Assembly (NCBI GenBank): GCA_029255685.2
Contig: CM055312.2
Span: 83,183,010 to 83,247,009 of the forward strand
DNA length: 64,000 bases
Source of the DNA: Silene conica
Lineage: Eukaryota > Streptophyta > Magnoliopsida > Caryophyllales > Caryophyllaceae
Direction of reading: 5' to 3'
Shown here: piece after piece, positions 22,701 to 35,765 of the stretch
Numbering within the stretch: position 1 is the first letter of the stretch
Layout of the letters: each line of letters opens with the position of its first letter
Notes under the pieces: model-generated
What the model saw: only the letters and a program-made list of their open reading frames with translations
What the model was told of the DNA's origin: nothing
Databases searched by the model: none
Position numbers and translations under genes: made by a program

Positions 22701-23563
22701 AATAAAGTGCACGAAGATAAGGTCATTTTGGGCCAAAAAAGATTAACTTAAGTGACAAATTTTCAAATTTGCAGCAAAATTCAAATTTGCAGCAAATTTC
22801 CACCGAGGTATATCTTTTGGTAGTAATTTATCATCAAAAATGAAATTTTGGGTGTAATTTTCAAAATAATTTACGACATTGGTAATTAAAAAACACTAAA
22901 ACTTGAGAGAGACAGTCTTTCAATATTGTTTTTATAAGATTATAATCAACAAGTTTTTAATTAGAGCTTTCCTTATAACTTTTACATTATAAACTGTATA
23001 TTAAACCGTATATAAATTAAACGGAACGAATCCATGATATTCGGTATGACGGGTAACCTTAACAAAACAAAATATTTTGTACATGTCCATCTTTAAAGTT
23101 GAAGGTGTATTTCATCACCTATATAATAATAATATAAAAATTTTAATAGTATTTTTGAAATACTTGTTTTAATTCTGTAACATATTTAATTTCTCCCAAT
23201 TTTCGTATAAGGCGGTCTTCAAGAAGGTAATTGACCGTAATTTGAGACATGTATATAAATTGAGAAATATTTTGGTAAATATTATGAAATATTTTAGTTT
23301 TATTTATAAAAAACTCACATATTTGTAAGTTAATTATGTTCAATGTTGTTTCTGTTGACCTCAAAACAAGAAAATGAAACAAAGTACAAAAACTAAGAGA
23401 ACACTACCTTAAACTAGAGGTGAGACAAAAATCAATGGTTAATATAAGTTGCTCTTATCTTATTTAACACGACTTTTCCAAATCTCTAACCCATTTGTAA
23501 ACACTTAATAATTGTTTTTCTCAAAGGTAAGTTCTCAAATCCTGCATCGCACATTCGCACTAC
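22701..23563. other. AT-rich intergenic stretch, nothing recognised
   Basis: There is no coding or bounded repeat signal. It lies downstream of the O-methyltransferase gene and probably includes its 3' untranslated region. Confidence 0.5.
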
Positions 23564-24815
23564 TTATTCTACATAGGCTTCAATAATAGAAGGTAACCCA
23601 GGATTACCGATAAACCTATATCGTGGGAATCCTGCTAGTTTTAGAAGACTTTGGCATTGCCCTTTAGTTCTTTCCTTGCCTCCACCAGTATGTGCAATCA
23701 TCAATAAATCAGATGCATATACTATATCATCAATTGGCCCTTCCCCTTCTTGTTGTACTAATTGTTCAAATATTATCATCTTTCCCGTCTTTTCAGGTAC
23801 TGCCTTTCGACAATTCTTCAGTATCTTCACACAATCGTCGTCGTTCCAATCATGGAGGATTGACTGTATTGTTAGCCAACACATTGTTAATTGCATACTT
23901 ATGAATAAAATTATACTCACAATTTACCTAGAAAAATAATGAATTTGTTTTACAAATACAGTTATACACGATCCATATTAATTCGATTAAGCACAAAAAT
24001 AACACAAATTAGATAAATCGTTATCAAATATAGTTACAATGTGTAATTTGTCATACCTTCAAAATGACAACATCAGCATTAGGTATGGCCTTAAACATAT
24101 CCCCTACAACATGAGTAACACCATTATACTTAGGTGCAATGGCAATAACATGAGGTAGATCAAAGTTTTTGGCATTAATATGAGGATGTGCCTTGACTAT
24201 CTCATAAGCTGTTGTTCCAGTCCCACCACCGACATCGACAACTGATTGTATCGATGCAAACACATCTTTATACTCATTTGCAATAACCCTAAACGCAATT
24301 TTGGCAGTGCAAGCTAATCCGTCATGGAATATTTTATTAACCTTTTCATTTCCAGCTAAATACTCCCAAATTGAGCAATTATGTGCCTTTTCAAAAGCAC
24401 CCTCTCCATCTTTTATTGTAGAACTAAGATAGTGAAGGGGAGCTAATAAATCAGGATCATTCAACATTAAAATTATAGGAGCATAGGTTGCATTGTTATT
24501 ATTATCCTTTAAGATTAACCTAGAGGAAGGAGTCAAATCGTAAAAAATCTCATTTTCAAGACTAGTAGTTGAGGCGAAAATACCCCTACGAGACATTACA
24601 TGCATTACACGTGCCAGACACCTATGATCAGGGGAGTTTGACTCTAACTCGGTAGAGATTTGAGTTAAGCTCATGGGTCTACCATGAGAGTGGATGATGT
24701 CAGGAATGGCCAGTTGTACGACACATTTAAGCGCCATGGCATCTATAAAGCCAAATGCTGGCCTCAGTAGTGTAGCCAAAGCTTCATTTGCAGGGAAATT
24801 TATCTCTTCAGACAT
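23564..24815 (-). CDS. Class II plant O-methyltransferase (COMT / norcoclaurine 6-OMT-like), two exons
   Basis: Exon 1 runs 24815 to 24057 and exon 2 runs 23863 to 23564; the donor is AAG|GTATGA and the acceptor ACAG|TCAATC, phase 0. The product is about 352 residues, normal for the family. The N-terminal dimerisation domain has ALKCVVQLAIPDIIHSHGRP (about residues 28-48). The SAM-binding site VVDVGGGTGTT is near 191-201, and FDLPHVIA follows. Exon 2 opens with SILHDWNDDDC, holding the likely catalytic His, and later has FEQL and GGGKERT. The enzyme would move a methyl group from SAM to a hydroxyl of a phenolic or alkaloid-type substrate in the cytosol; the substrate cannot be read from sequence. 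The residue before ILHDW is Ser where the family usually has Trp. The frame is intact. Confidence 0.88.
24058..24815 (-). promoter_or_regulatory. Start region of the O-methyltransferase gene (start codon choice)
   Basis: The ATG at 24815-24813 gives MSEEINFPANEALATLLRPA, which matches the expected start of the N-terminal domain. No upstream in-frame ATG that would extend the family alignment was noticed. The 5' flank beyond 24816 is AT-rich and no clear TATA box could be chosen. Confidence 0.4.
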
Positions 24816-25269
24816 TGTTTCGTTAGTTTTGAAAATGATTATGAAAATATTAAATCAAATTGGATGCAGCTATTTATTTTAGTAAAATGATGTAACTTAT
24901 GAGTTACTAAATTTATGTTATTTCTTAATACAATAGTTTTTTATTAGTGCATGAAGTTACTAATTTTGAATTTAAGAAATGAAGCATATTTAATACAAAT
25001 GAAGTTTCTAAGCTTAAACATTACTCTAGTATATTAATTACTTCGTCTTAATTCAATATATTATTCTTAAAACATTTTATCACCTAATAATAAACTCAAA
25101 TTCTCATAACAAGTTTTAAGCAATTAATTAAGAATATAATTACTCATATGTAACATATAAGTATATAACTAGTTAACATTGCAATAAGATAATGGATACA
25201 AGATTTTATTTTTCAACATTGAAATCACTTGTTAAACCTTACTACTATATGTATTATTGCATCAAAATC
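24816..25269. other. 5' flank of the O-methyltransferase gene, nothing else recognised
   Basis: This AT-rich sequence should contain the promoter, but no individual element could be supported. Confidence 0.4.
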
Positions 25270-26740
25270 CCAGTGACTGAAATAAAATGTTGCAAAATTT
25301 GGAATCAAAATCAGTCCAAATATTATACATTCGGAATATTATTGTTTTTTTATATATTGTTTTTTCGTTGAATTTATTTATTTTATTTTATTTCATTTTC
25401 GACTAAAAATACGGAAATAACACACGTAAAATATCAAGACAAAATCAAGACTAAAAACCACTCAAAAAGCCTCATCGGTCCAAATATTTTACATTACTTA
25501 TTATGCACAAAAATAAAAATGAAAATCTCTTTGTTGAAATAAGTTTTACTTTCAACTAAAATTTTGGAAATAAACACACTAAAAATGTCAACACACTTAA
25601 AATCCGGATTAAACAAGTAAACACCACTCAAAACTGCCTAAATCCGTCCAAATATTATACACTACTTCTTCGGCAAAAACTTATTTTACTTTCAACTAGA
25701 ATTATGGAAATAATTACATTTAAAATATCAACACACTTAAAATCATGATTAAATACCACTCAAAATTGCCTAAGGTTCCGTTTGGCAGTGTACTTCAAGT
25801 ACCTGATTTGCCTGAATTAACTTTGCCAAAAAAATCGGGTAGCTTATTTTTTTGGGAGTGTTTGTTAAGAAGCTTATTTGGTTAAATAAGCTACCTGAAA
25901 TGAAATGCTACATAAGGTAACATTTTAGATTTCAGGTACATGATTTCTAGGTTATATTACCTTTTCATCCTTCAATTTATAATATAGTAAATAATTATTA
26001 TATTTTTTTATGTCATTTCACCAAAATAAGCTACCTTTTTAGTTAGTTTGCCAAACAGTTTTTTTATATAATCAGTCAGCTTATCAGCTCCTAATTTTCA
26101 GCCACCTTATCAGCTACCTTTTCAGGTTTCAGCTACCTTTTCAGTTTTCAGGTACCTTTTCAGGTTTCAGGTAGCTTTTCAGCTCGTTTTACGAAACAGA
26201 GTCTAAATCAGTCCAAATACTACTTCTTACGCACAAAATCAGGACTAAAAAGCTGGAATTAAAATAATTCCAAATATTATCTACAATCCACAAATCCACA
26301 AAATCAGCATAAACATAAACATAAACATAAACATAAACAATATTAATTATTTTCAATTTACAAGTGTAAAAAACACTACCTCTTTTCCACAAAATTAGCA
26401 TATTAGCGGCATAAAAAATAAATAATACTAAGTCTTATGCACAAAATAATTAAGCTTTAAAATTTGGAGAAAAATTACCCACTAACATCAAGACTAAAAA
26501 TTTGGAATCAAAACAAGTCCAAATATAATATACAATCCACAAATCCACAAAATCAGCATAAACATAAACAATAAACAATATAAATTTTTCAATTCTCAAG
26601 AAAAAAAACACTACTTCTTTTCTACAAAATTAGCATAATGACATAAAAAATAAGCAATAAGTCTTATGCACAAAATCAACATTAAAATTTGGAAATAAGT
26701 TTACCCACTCATACACTAACCATTATCAAACAAATTAAAT
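25270..26740. repeat. Degenerate tandem repeat region, interrupted by a MITE
   Basis: Units recur with TTGGAATCAAAATCAGTCC, AAATATTATACA and ACTACTTCTTATGCACAAAA near 25300, 25490, 25640, 26210, 26270, 26510 and 26660. Later copies share ACAATCCACAAATCCACAAA and an ATAAAC microsatellite (26303-26339). The unit length is irregular. The block is split by the Harbinger-like element at 25774-26203. Confidence 0.6.
25774..26203. mobile_element. Degenerate PIF/Harbinger-like MITE (430 bp)
   Basis: TAA flanks both ends (25771-25773 and 26204-26206). The left end GGTTCCGTTTGGCAG and the right end, read on the - strand as GACTCTGTTTCGTAA, agree at about eight of 13 positions. The 3' part has several CAGGTTTCAGGTAGC-like repeats. 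There is no coding sequence. Confidence 0.5.
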
Positions 26741-26818
26741 TATATGTATAACATTATTAACAATAATCATCCCAACTAAAAAATTAACTATACAACTCAA
26801 AAAAAAAGGGACAACTAA

Positions 26819-27112
26819 GGCCTCGTTTGGTTGCCATACGGGAATTAATTTCCCATAATTTTGCAAAACACGTGAATTGGCCAAATCATGTGAATTGCCT
26901 AAAATTCGTTTGGTTGACATCCTGGAATTGAATTGACACATGAATTTCCAATTACCTAGGGGCCCTAGGTAATCAAATTCCTTCATAATGGAGGAGTTGG
27001 GAATTCTTAGGAAAAAGAAAATCCCATAATTTGGAGTAACCAAACATCTTCATTTTTTCTAAATCATGGGTTTCCAATTCACCCGTTTTTATAGGGGCAA
27101 CCAAACGAGTCC
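26819..27112. mobile_element. PIF/Harbinger-type (Tourist-like) MITE, 294 bp
   Basis: The TIRs are GGCCTCGTTTGGTTGCC (26819-26835) and GGCAACCAAACGAGTCC (27096-27112), matching at 16 of 17 positions. The TSD is TAA on both sides (26816-26818 and 27113-27115), as expected of PIF/Harbinger elements. There is no coding sequence. Confidence 0.85.
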
Positions 27113-27462
27113 TAAGTCAAACACTACTTATACCCAAAATATGCATCAAAATTAGCCTACTCAGTTACATACTCACATACAACTAACATATCACAACAAT
27201 ACTAAGAATGCAAGTAGTACAAGAAATCTATGTATCGAAGGTGACAAATGGAGCAACGGGAACTAATATTGGTGAATGAAGGGGTAATTAAGAAACCTCA
27301 CTTTATATTACTAAATCTGTCATTTGTTTCCAAAGAATTTTTACAAAGAAAATTATGCATTGCAAAGATAAGTCATTCAAACAAACGTATGAAAAACACT
27401 TATAAAAAGGTTTTCGAAGACAAATTAACCAAGAGTTACACTTAAAAAATTGACAAATTTCA

Positions 27463-28565
27463 AACATTCCAAAACTGTGGCTATGACATTGCTACTGCCC
27501 ATAAGTATCGTATGAAGTTTGGACACACTTCAATAAATGATATCATTGAAGCAACAATACCAACGTATGCCTTTAAGTTCGTTTCTTTTCAAGATATTGT
27601 TGACAACAATTTGGATGGAAAAATGCTCATAAGTAACTACTCTTTAATATCAGATCTATTTAATATTACATCACTAGACCATACATAAGAGGGTTTCTAT
27701 TAATTATTTACTAAATACTAATACTTACCAATTTCTTTTCACTTATTTAGGTATACATAAGTGGGTTTGTAATAATTATTTCTCAATTTCTTTTCTTCTA
27801 TTTAGATGTGATAGCTGAAATGGAAGCATATGACATAGTTTCCAACATCAACAACTTGGAGAGAACCTATAAAGTAATGTTTATATTAAAACAACAATAT
27901 GCATACAATTACGTAACTTTTCAAGCATATCCTAACTAACAACAATTTTTGCAGTGGAGACAACATACGCTTTCGGCTTGGGGGATCCTAGGTTGAAGAT
28001 GCCAAAAGAATATCATTAGAACTAAAATATAAGAATGAAAACCAAATGTAGTTTTGGCAATTGTGGTTAAGGCTACTTTCTCATAGCAAAATCATACTAT
28101 TAACGTATATAGGACAAGATAATTAATTTTTTATAGAAAATTATGAAATATTTTTCAAGAGAAAAAGTATAACAATCATATTAATCTTAATATTATTAAA
28201 CTTACATGCAGAAAACGCAAATGACCACCAAGAACGAGAGAGATAATTCACGTGAAAACAAAGGACATACTTGCAAGAAACTTTAAGATTATTGATAAAA
28301 TGAACAATATTGAGACGGTAAATTGCTTGATTTTTGTCAAACTGAAAGAGTAAGTATATGCAACATTTAAAGCTTATTTCAAGTTTGTCCACATTTCATT
28401 TCAGGCTAGTTTGTATGTGACAGTGGCACATATTACTAATATTGACGATACATACAAATTGTACTACAATAATGGATGCAAATTATGCAGATGTAAGGTT
28501 GGAATGAAGGTTGACAGACTATGGTGTTGTGAACAAGTAGAATGTGTAGCACATAAAATTTGAAG
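27463..28565 (+). pseudogene. RPA70-like single-stranded DNA-binding protein, decayed
   Basis: Exon-like pieces encode IPTYAFKFVSFQDIVD (near 27548-27600), DVIAEMEAYDIVSNINNLER (27806-27870), WRQHTLSAWGILG ending in a stop (27955-27996), and SLYVTVAHITNIDDTYKLYY with a Cys pattern C-x2-C...C-x5-C (28408-28561). This order resembles the OB folds and C-terminal zinc finger of plant RPA1-like proteins, often carried by Helitrons. Long AT-rich gaps and an early stop mean it is not functional. Confidence 0.55.
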
Positions 28566-30486
28566 TGAGCATAAATTAACAAGGTGAGAAAAATTTAGTT
28601 TCATGTAATTGTATTTCAAAAGTTCCGAAAATAAAAAGCTAAATTAATATTAAAAAGTATTGTAGATTCCAAGCAGAAATCCATATTGGAGATACACATG
28701 TAGGAAAAGCTATTATAAAAATGTTAGACAAATTAATCAAGATAAAGTAAACAAGACTATTCTGCAATGCATTCATAAATTAAAGGGAGGATAAAAAGAA
28801 CAAAAAAGTTGGTTAAAGCTTGTACATCTAACATGTCAGGAAAAAACATAAAATAAATATGATTAATTGAAAAGAATACTCTAAACTATGGGTCTCCTGT
28901 TCAAAATACTCTAAACTCTATTTTAACTAACAATATAACCAATTAATGCTCTTCTTTGCTTTTATTATAATATATGACATATTACCTTCTAAATAAGTGA
29001 GGAAATTTCTAACCCTTCTTTAACCTGTCATTCTCTTTTTATTTCTTTGTTAATCTATTCACCTAATCACACCAATAAAATATGCTACAATAAGTTAAAA
29101 AAAAATAACAAATTTTATTCAAAGCAAATGAGGGCATTAGTTGATTATATTGGTAGTTAAAATAAAGTTTAAAATATTTGAGCAGTTTATTCATAGTTCG
29201 GAGTATTTCTATCAATAAACCCAAATAAATAAACATTACAATTTTTTATAGGATCAAAACGAGCATTACATACCAACAAAAATCGAAGAGTTTCTATAGA
29301 AAGATTATGTCTTAAAGTTGGAAGTAGATAAAAGATAAATTTTAAGTACTACACAATTATTGAGTACTAAGATAATAAAGAGCATGTCAAGCGTTGGAAA
29401 TCAGAGTACCAGGAGATACGAGAAACGAAATACTAGTGGTAAGGATAATAAAAACGAAGTACTACATATACAAATAATCGATAAAAGAATGTATGTTTTT
29501 ATTGAGGACTAATTTATTTGATTGATTAAATTAAAAACAGGATCCTCAATAACCAAAATCAAAACAAATTCAGCAGAAATAATAGTGGTAAGGATGAAAT
29601 TAAGAAGTGAAATATTGAAGAAAAAATGCATGAAAATCAACGATAATAAGAAAATCGCGGCAACAAAAAAGCCACAAAACAACGTATATATATCAAAAAA
29701 GTTGATATCAATCAAAATAGAGAAAGAATGAAATTGAGAATAAAATAACATGTACTAGTAGTTTTTTAATTACCTAAGACGGTGTACTTAAATTTACACT
29801 AGTGCTTTAGAAAGTCATGTTTTGGATATCTTCCAGTATTTAGCAAGTAATTACATTACTTTGAGTCATGTTTCAGTGAATTTAAGTTGTACTGCCGTTT
29901 CAAATTATATACAGCAATGGGGTAATTACATTTCAGTAAACTTTTATATCTCAAAAACCACCAATTATAAACAACTTCTAAGACATAGGACATATATCAG
30001 TAAACCCCAAAATAACAACATAAAAGCTAACTAATGAACCCAAAATAAAAACAGGAAAACTAAGTAATAAATAAAAAAAAAAAAATTGATGAACAATGGA
30101 GTTAACCCTAATTTTCTTTTCACTCAATTTGATATTAGATTTAAGTTCCATGTAACAATCAACGGAGAATAGAACTAAGCAATGAACGAAAAAATTGAAT
30201 AACACAACTAAAAATTGAAATAACATATCAAAACCTAAACAAAAAAACCCAAATTAAGGTACGACATAGAGGAGTTGACAAGTACCGATCAATAATGGAG
30301 CAGCCGGGTTAGATGATCGGTGATGGACAAGCAGCCAAGTTGATGATGATTGGTGATAGATGAGCAGTTCTGTATTGTGTTTTGCTGTGGAGAAGAAGAA
30401 ATTTTGGGGAAAAATAATGAAAACAAATTTAATGTATACAATAATGAAAAATAATGGGCGTCACTTAACTAAGCTACGAGTTTTGT
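28566..30486. other. AT-rich stretch, nothing recognised
   Basis: Only short low-complexity frames are present. No repeats with clear ends, RNA genes or coding signals could be supported. Confidence 0.5.
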
Positions 30487-31766
30487 TCCCCCGTTCTTTT
30501 GGACTTCAATTCACTTAATTTAAGTTCACTTTAGATCCTATAAGTTCAGTTCAGTTCAGTTTCTATAAGTTCAGTTCAGTTCCTATAAGTTCAGTTCAGT
30601 TCAAATCTTATAAGTTCAGTTCAGTTCAGTTCAGTTCAGTTCAAGTTCAGTTCAGTTCCTATAAGTTCAGTTCAGTTAAGTTCAGTTCAGTTAAGTTCGA
30701 TTCCTATAAGTTCAGTTCAATTCCTATCAGTTCAGTTCAGTTTAGCTCATATAAACTCAATTCAAAAAAGCTATGTACGAAGTATTATTTTAACAACCGA
30801 TAAAAAAATATTTCGCTTTAATTATTCGATACACGTTAAAAAAATAACAAATTATTAATAATTGTACCCGTTTTTATAATCTCATTAATACCAAACAATC
30901 TTATATACACTCACCCTAATGCCATATGCCCGAATACAAGCATAGACCGCCTGAAGGAATGGTAGAATACTTCAACTATCGACATTCATCATCGAGAATG
31001 AAAGTGGAAATGACGTTTGGTCAATTAAAGAAAAGATGGAAGGGGTTAAAACTCATGCCCCAAATATCATATAAATATCAAATATCGGTCCTTATTTCTA
31101 CATTCACCCTCCATAATTCTATAAGAATGCATGCTCTTGAAATTATACAACATGATGTGAACATTTAAGGAACATTAGATTCGGGCATGTTTGATAAAAG
31201 CGGAAGACGGTCGGCCGTGTATAAGGTACGAAGCAACATAGTCAGAACTATTTGGCGAGACTATAGATTCTTTGTCGATAGTGATATTGATAATGAAGAT
31301 GAAGTAGATGAGGATTATGATTATATGGAAATAAATGGTTAGAAAAAATTGTTATATGTGGATTATTTTTTATCGTAATGTAGCCGTAGTATAATGTATG
31401 AACTATAAACAAACCATTGTATATAAAATGGAAAATATTCTATATTACCTTGTGTTTTAGACTACCTTTTATCAATGTCTTCTCTTGCATAATAATAATA
31501 ATAATAGTTAACTTAAATTAAATTAAGTTAATTAAGTTCGGATCTAATTATAAATTCAGTTCAATTCATATCTTCTAAGTTCAGTTCAGTTCAGTTCCTA
31601 TAAGTTCAGTTCAGTTCAGTTCCATAAGTTCAGTTCAGTTCAGTTCCTATAAGTTCAGTTCAGTTCAATTCCTATAAGTTCAGTTCAGATCCTATAAGTT
31701 CAGTTCAGTTCAGTTCAGATCCTATAAGTTCAGTTCAGTTCAGTTTCGGTCCAAAAGAACAGGGCC
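30487..31766. mobile_element. Harbinger-type element with AGTTCAGTTC subterminal arrays
   Basis: The ends CCGTTCTTTTGGACT (30491-30505) and, from the right read on the - strand, CTGTTCTTTTGGACC (31749-31763) form an inverted repeat. Inside each end lie many AGTTCAGTTC(CTATA) repeats (30545-30745 and 31575-31742). Between them is a fragment of a Harbinger transposase gene. TAA follows the right end at 31767-31769; the left duplication is unclear. Confidence 0.65.
30926..31342 (+). pseudogene. Harbinger transposase (DDE_Tnp_4) 3' fragment
   Basis: The frame reads FNYRHSSSRMKVEMTFGQLK, KRWKGLKLMP and STFTLHNSIRMHA, the usual C-terminal part of PIF/Harbinger transposases, with the E of the catalytic triad likely in VEMTFG. 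After a stop at 31166-31168 another frame gives YKVRSNIVRTIWRDY and an acidic tail, also typical of the family's end. The N-terminal two thirds are missing. Confidence 0.75.
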
Positions 31767-32040
31767 TAATTCTTTTTAGTTATACATCCATTTTAATAAA
31801 TTTGATGTATACAATATAAATTAAAAACTGCATTTTATATAGGCATGAGTTATTATAAAGTCAGATATTTATATAAATGGATAGACATTTTTTAAATATC
31901 TAAAGCATGCATAAATTTATGCATCAATTTTTTTAAAATTCGATACCTATTAAGTGATGTCTATTTGATATTTTGTACCAGTGAATGATGCCTTAAACCA
32001 CCCAGTAAATGCCTTGATATATCTTCTTAAAGAACAGTAA

Positions 32041-32155
32041 CTCTGGTGTGAGACCGTCTCACGCGTACAACGAGTTCATTTATTTATATTAAATGAGAAA
32101 CTTATTATAAAAATAGACGGTCTCATGGTGTGAGACCGTCTTATTGTAGAATTTG
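32041..32155. repeat. Small element with GAGACCGTCTC palindromes
   Basis: GGTGTGAGACCGTCTCAC occurs near the left, and AGACGGTCTCATGGTGTGAG followed by ACCGTCT near the right of a 115-bp AT-rich segment. The motifs are self-complementary and could mark a small MITE, but the exact ends and TSD are unclear. Confidence 0.4.
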
Positions 32156-32184
32156 TGCTTAAAGAATATTTGGAGGATCCTAGG

Positions 32185-32874
32185 TAGAGATGGCAATGGA
32201 TCCCGGATTCTACCCAGATCCACCAGATCCTTTACCCAAGGGTAGGATATGGATCCCATTATTTTAAATCCTTAGGATCTGGATCGGACCCATATCCTTA
32301 TACGAGTACGAGGGTCGGATCTGGATCCCACCACTAAGATCCAGATCCTACCCTTGGACCCTCTTTTAATTTTTATAAGGGTAATTTTTGGATAGGTTCA
32401 ACCTTTCAGAGGTAGATCATGGAAACAAGGAATGAATTATTATTGTTTATTTTGTTTGGACAATTTGTTTTATTATGAATTGTTGGAATTATAGCTATTT
32501 TGTGGTTTGTAAACCTTATTTGTAAGTTGCTATAAGACTTTTTTAATACTTTGTACACGTTTTTATTTATTTATTTTAGACTATGATTTTTAAACCGGTG
32601 AAGTTAATAGAGGTATTCGACAAAAAACATCGTCTCTAATTGACAAGTAAACGTGAAATAGTGTATAATAGTGACTTGGTGCGGTTTCATTTGAATGTAT
32701 CGTTGAAGATTGACGGATCTGGATTTTATCCAGATCCTACCCAGATCCTTAGGATGCGGATATGGATCTACAAATTTCGGATCCTGAGGATAAGGGTAGG
32801 ATCTGGATATACCATTTTAAAATGGATCTGGATCATATAGGATCCTGTCCAGATCCTACCCATTGTCATCTCTA
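32185..32874. mobile_element. hAT-type non-autonomous element (690 bp)
   Basis: The ends TAGAGATGGCAATGG and CCATTGTCATCTCTA are inverted repeats with one mismatch. ATCCTAGG is duplicated exactly on both sides (32177-32184 and 32875-32882), the 8-bp TSD of hAT transposons. Near both ends GGATCTGGAT-like and CAGATCCTACCC-like repeats occur. No transposase is encoded. Confidence 0.88.
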
Positions 32875-33189
32875 ATCCTAGGTAGCTTTTACTTTTCTTG
32901 CACAACAAGTCTCTTATATTTCATTTTTTACACTTTGACTAATCTTACATGATTGACTTCTCAATTGCTTACATTTTGTCTTGCACATGCAACCTTGTGC
33001 CATTTTTTCACCAAATAAATATTTTTTCTTTTTTAGTTGTCTGCATGATCCGTTTTGGCTTCCACTTAGCTTAATGTTCTCGACATTTGCATATTTGTCG
33101 GAATACAGCTAATAAAGCTACATTTCCTACAAAACATAGTAAACAACACAATATATCTAAATCAACTAATTACCTCACATAATATTAGT

Positions 33190-33969
<780 letters not shown>

Positions 33970-34943
33970 CAGTGGCGAACGTACTCAGCAGCAGGGGGTA
34001 GTAGTTGCTACCCCATCCAATTTTTTTTTTTTAGAAAATTAAAATTTGCTACCCCATTAAAAAATAATATATGTTATAATTATACAATAATTTATTAATT
34101 TATGGAAGTAAATATGCTAAAAAATAGGTGTTTCCTAAATAAACTCAACCATATAGAAAAATATTCCAAATTAATTTTTCTATTAAACGTAACCTAATAC
34201 CTATTGTACTGTTTTAAGAAAAAAAATGATATTTGTGTACTTGGCCGACTCGTCGTTGCCGTTTCATCTCCGCCTTTCTCTAAACCCGCCGTCAAATCGA
34301 TAATTGCCATTATAAGGTAGTTATGAACTCTTTGAAGCTATAATGTTGTGATTTGAGTAGTAGTAATAAAATTATTGATTGATAATTTGATATTGATGAA
34401 TGTGATTTATGACTATTGATAATTTCTTATACTTCATAGAATACTCGGATAGTTGGATGATGAATTAAATTCAATTTGTGACTTATAATAGATTATTAAT
34501 ATCTAATTGGTAATTCGGGAAGTAGTTTGGTGATTTTAGATGATGAGTTATTGATGTTAAATAATTGAGGATGAAATGGAGAAAACAAAAATAATGGGGA
34601 ATAAAAAAAGGGATACAATTCTGAACTATGAAGAAGGAGTAAAGCAGGAAGAGAAATATTGGGTTTTGGGATTTGGGAGTACAATTGACAATTGCACAAT
34701 TGCACACAACACACGATAGCCTGTGCATTTTGACAGTGTTTTGAAGTAGTCAGTGGAAGGGTAGAAGTCTTGGCATGTGGAAAGTTGGTGGGACGCCACC
34801 TATAAATTAGTATCACTATTTTTTTTCTTTTAATGTCCGGACTCACATAAAAACATAATCACATAAACATGCATATTAATTATTATATGATGCTCCTATT
34901 TTAGTAATTGGTTATTTGAATAATTTATGATTAAATTTTCAGA

Positions 34944-35701
34944 ATGAAGAGAACTAAAACGACACCTATTACAAATTTTTTCCCGAAAAGACATCATAAT
35001 GATGAAGCACAAAATCATCAGAGTCCAAGTCCCTTAGACGAATGTGAAACTGAAGTTCAAGAACCCCACGATGGCGAAACCGAAAGGGGTATCAGTTCAA
35101 ATCTTTCTAATGAGCCAATTTTAGATAGGTTGACCGATTTTGGTGTTATTATTTCTCTTCCACACGATCCTGGGTTGAGGAGTTAACATATTTCCACATA
35201 AATGACCGTGATATAATAAGAAGAGAATTTCCACATAAATGACCGTGATAGGACAATGTCAACCTCGTGATCAAAAATTTCCAAAGACAAAACGTAACTT
35301 TGTTGTTGCGTGGTTTGATGAGTTTAAACCTTGGTTGGAGTAAAGTAAAGAAAAGGACGCGGTATTTTGTTTTATTTGTTATTTATTCAAGAGTGATTGT
35401 GTATCGGGTGGTGAGGCTTTTGTGAACTTAGAGTTTAAGACTTGGAGTAAAACTGATGCATTCACTAAGCATGTCGGTAACCATATCGTCCATATGAGTG
35501 CGGATAATAATGGCATGATGAATTTTGATGCTTGTAATAAACAAAAATCTTCAATTACATGTTGCTTTGAAAAATATACCATAGAAGCTAAAAATGATTA
35601 TCGTATTCGATTGGATGCTTTAATGGATGCATTAAGATTTATTACATTACAAGGGTTGGCTTCTCGTGGTCATGATGAAAGTGATGAATCCTTAAATCAA
35701 G
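34944..35701 (+). pseudogene. hAT transposase (TTF-type/ZMYM1-like), N-terminal part
   Basis: An ATG at 34944 opens MKRTKTTPITNFFPKR and continues to ISLPHDPGLRS before a stop at 35184-35186. In other frames FVVAWFDEFKPWLE, DAVFCFICYLF and FKTWSKTDAFTKHVGNHIVH follow to about 35700. This is the usual order of the TTF-type zinc finger region of plant ZMYM1-like hAT proteins. Frameshifts and stops break it, and the solo LTR interrupts it just downstream. Confidence 0.7.
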
Positions 35702-35765
35702 GTAATTGTAACACCCCTCGTTAGTTAGAAGCTGAGTTGTGGATCAACTCGGCCGAGTAGGTGAT

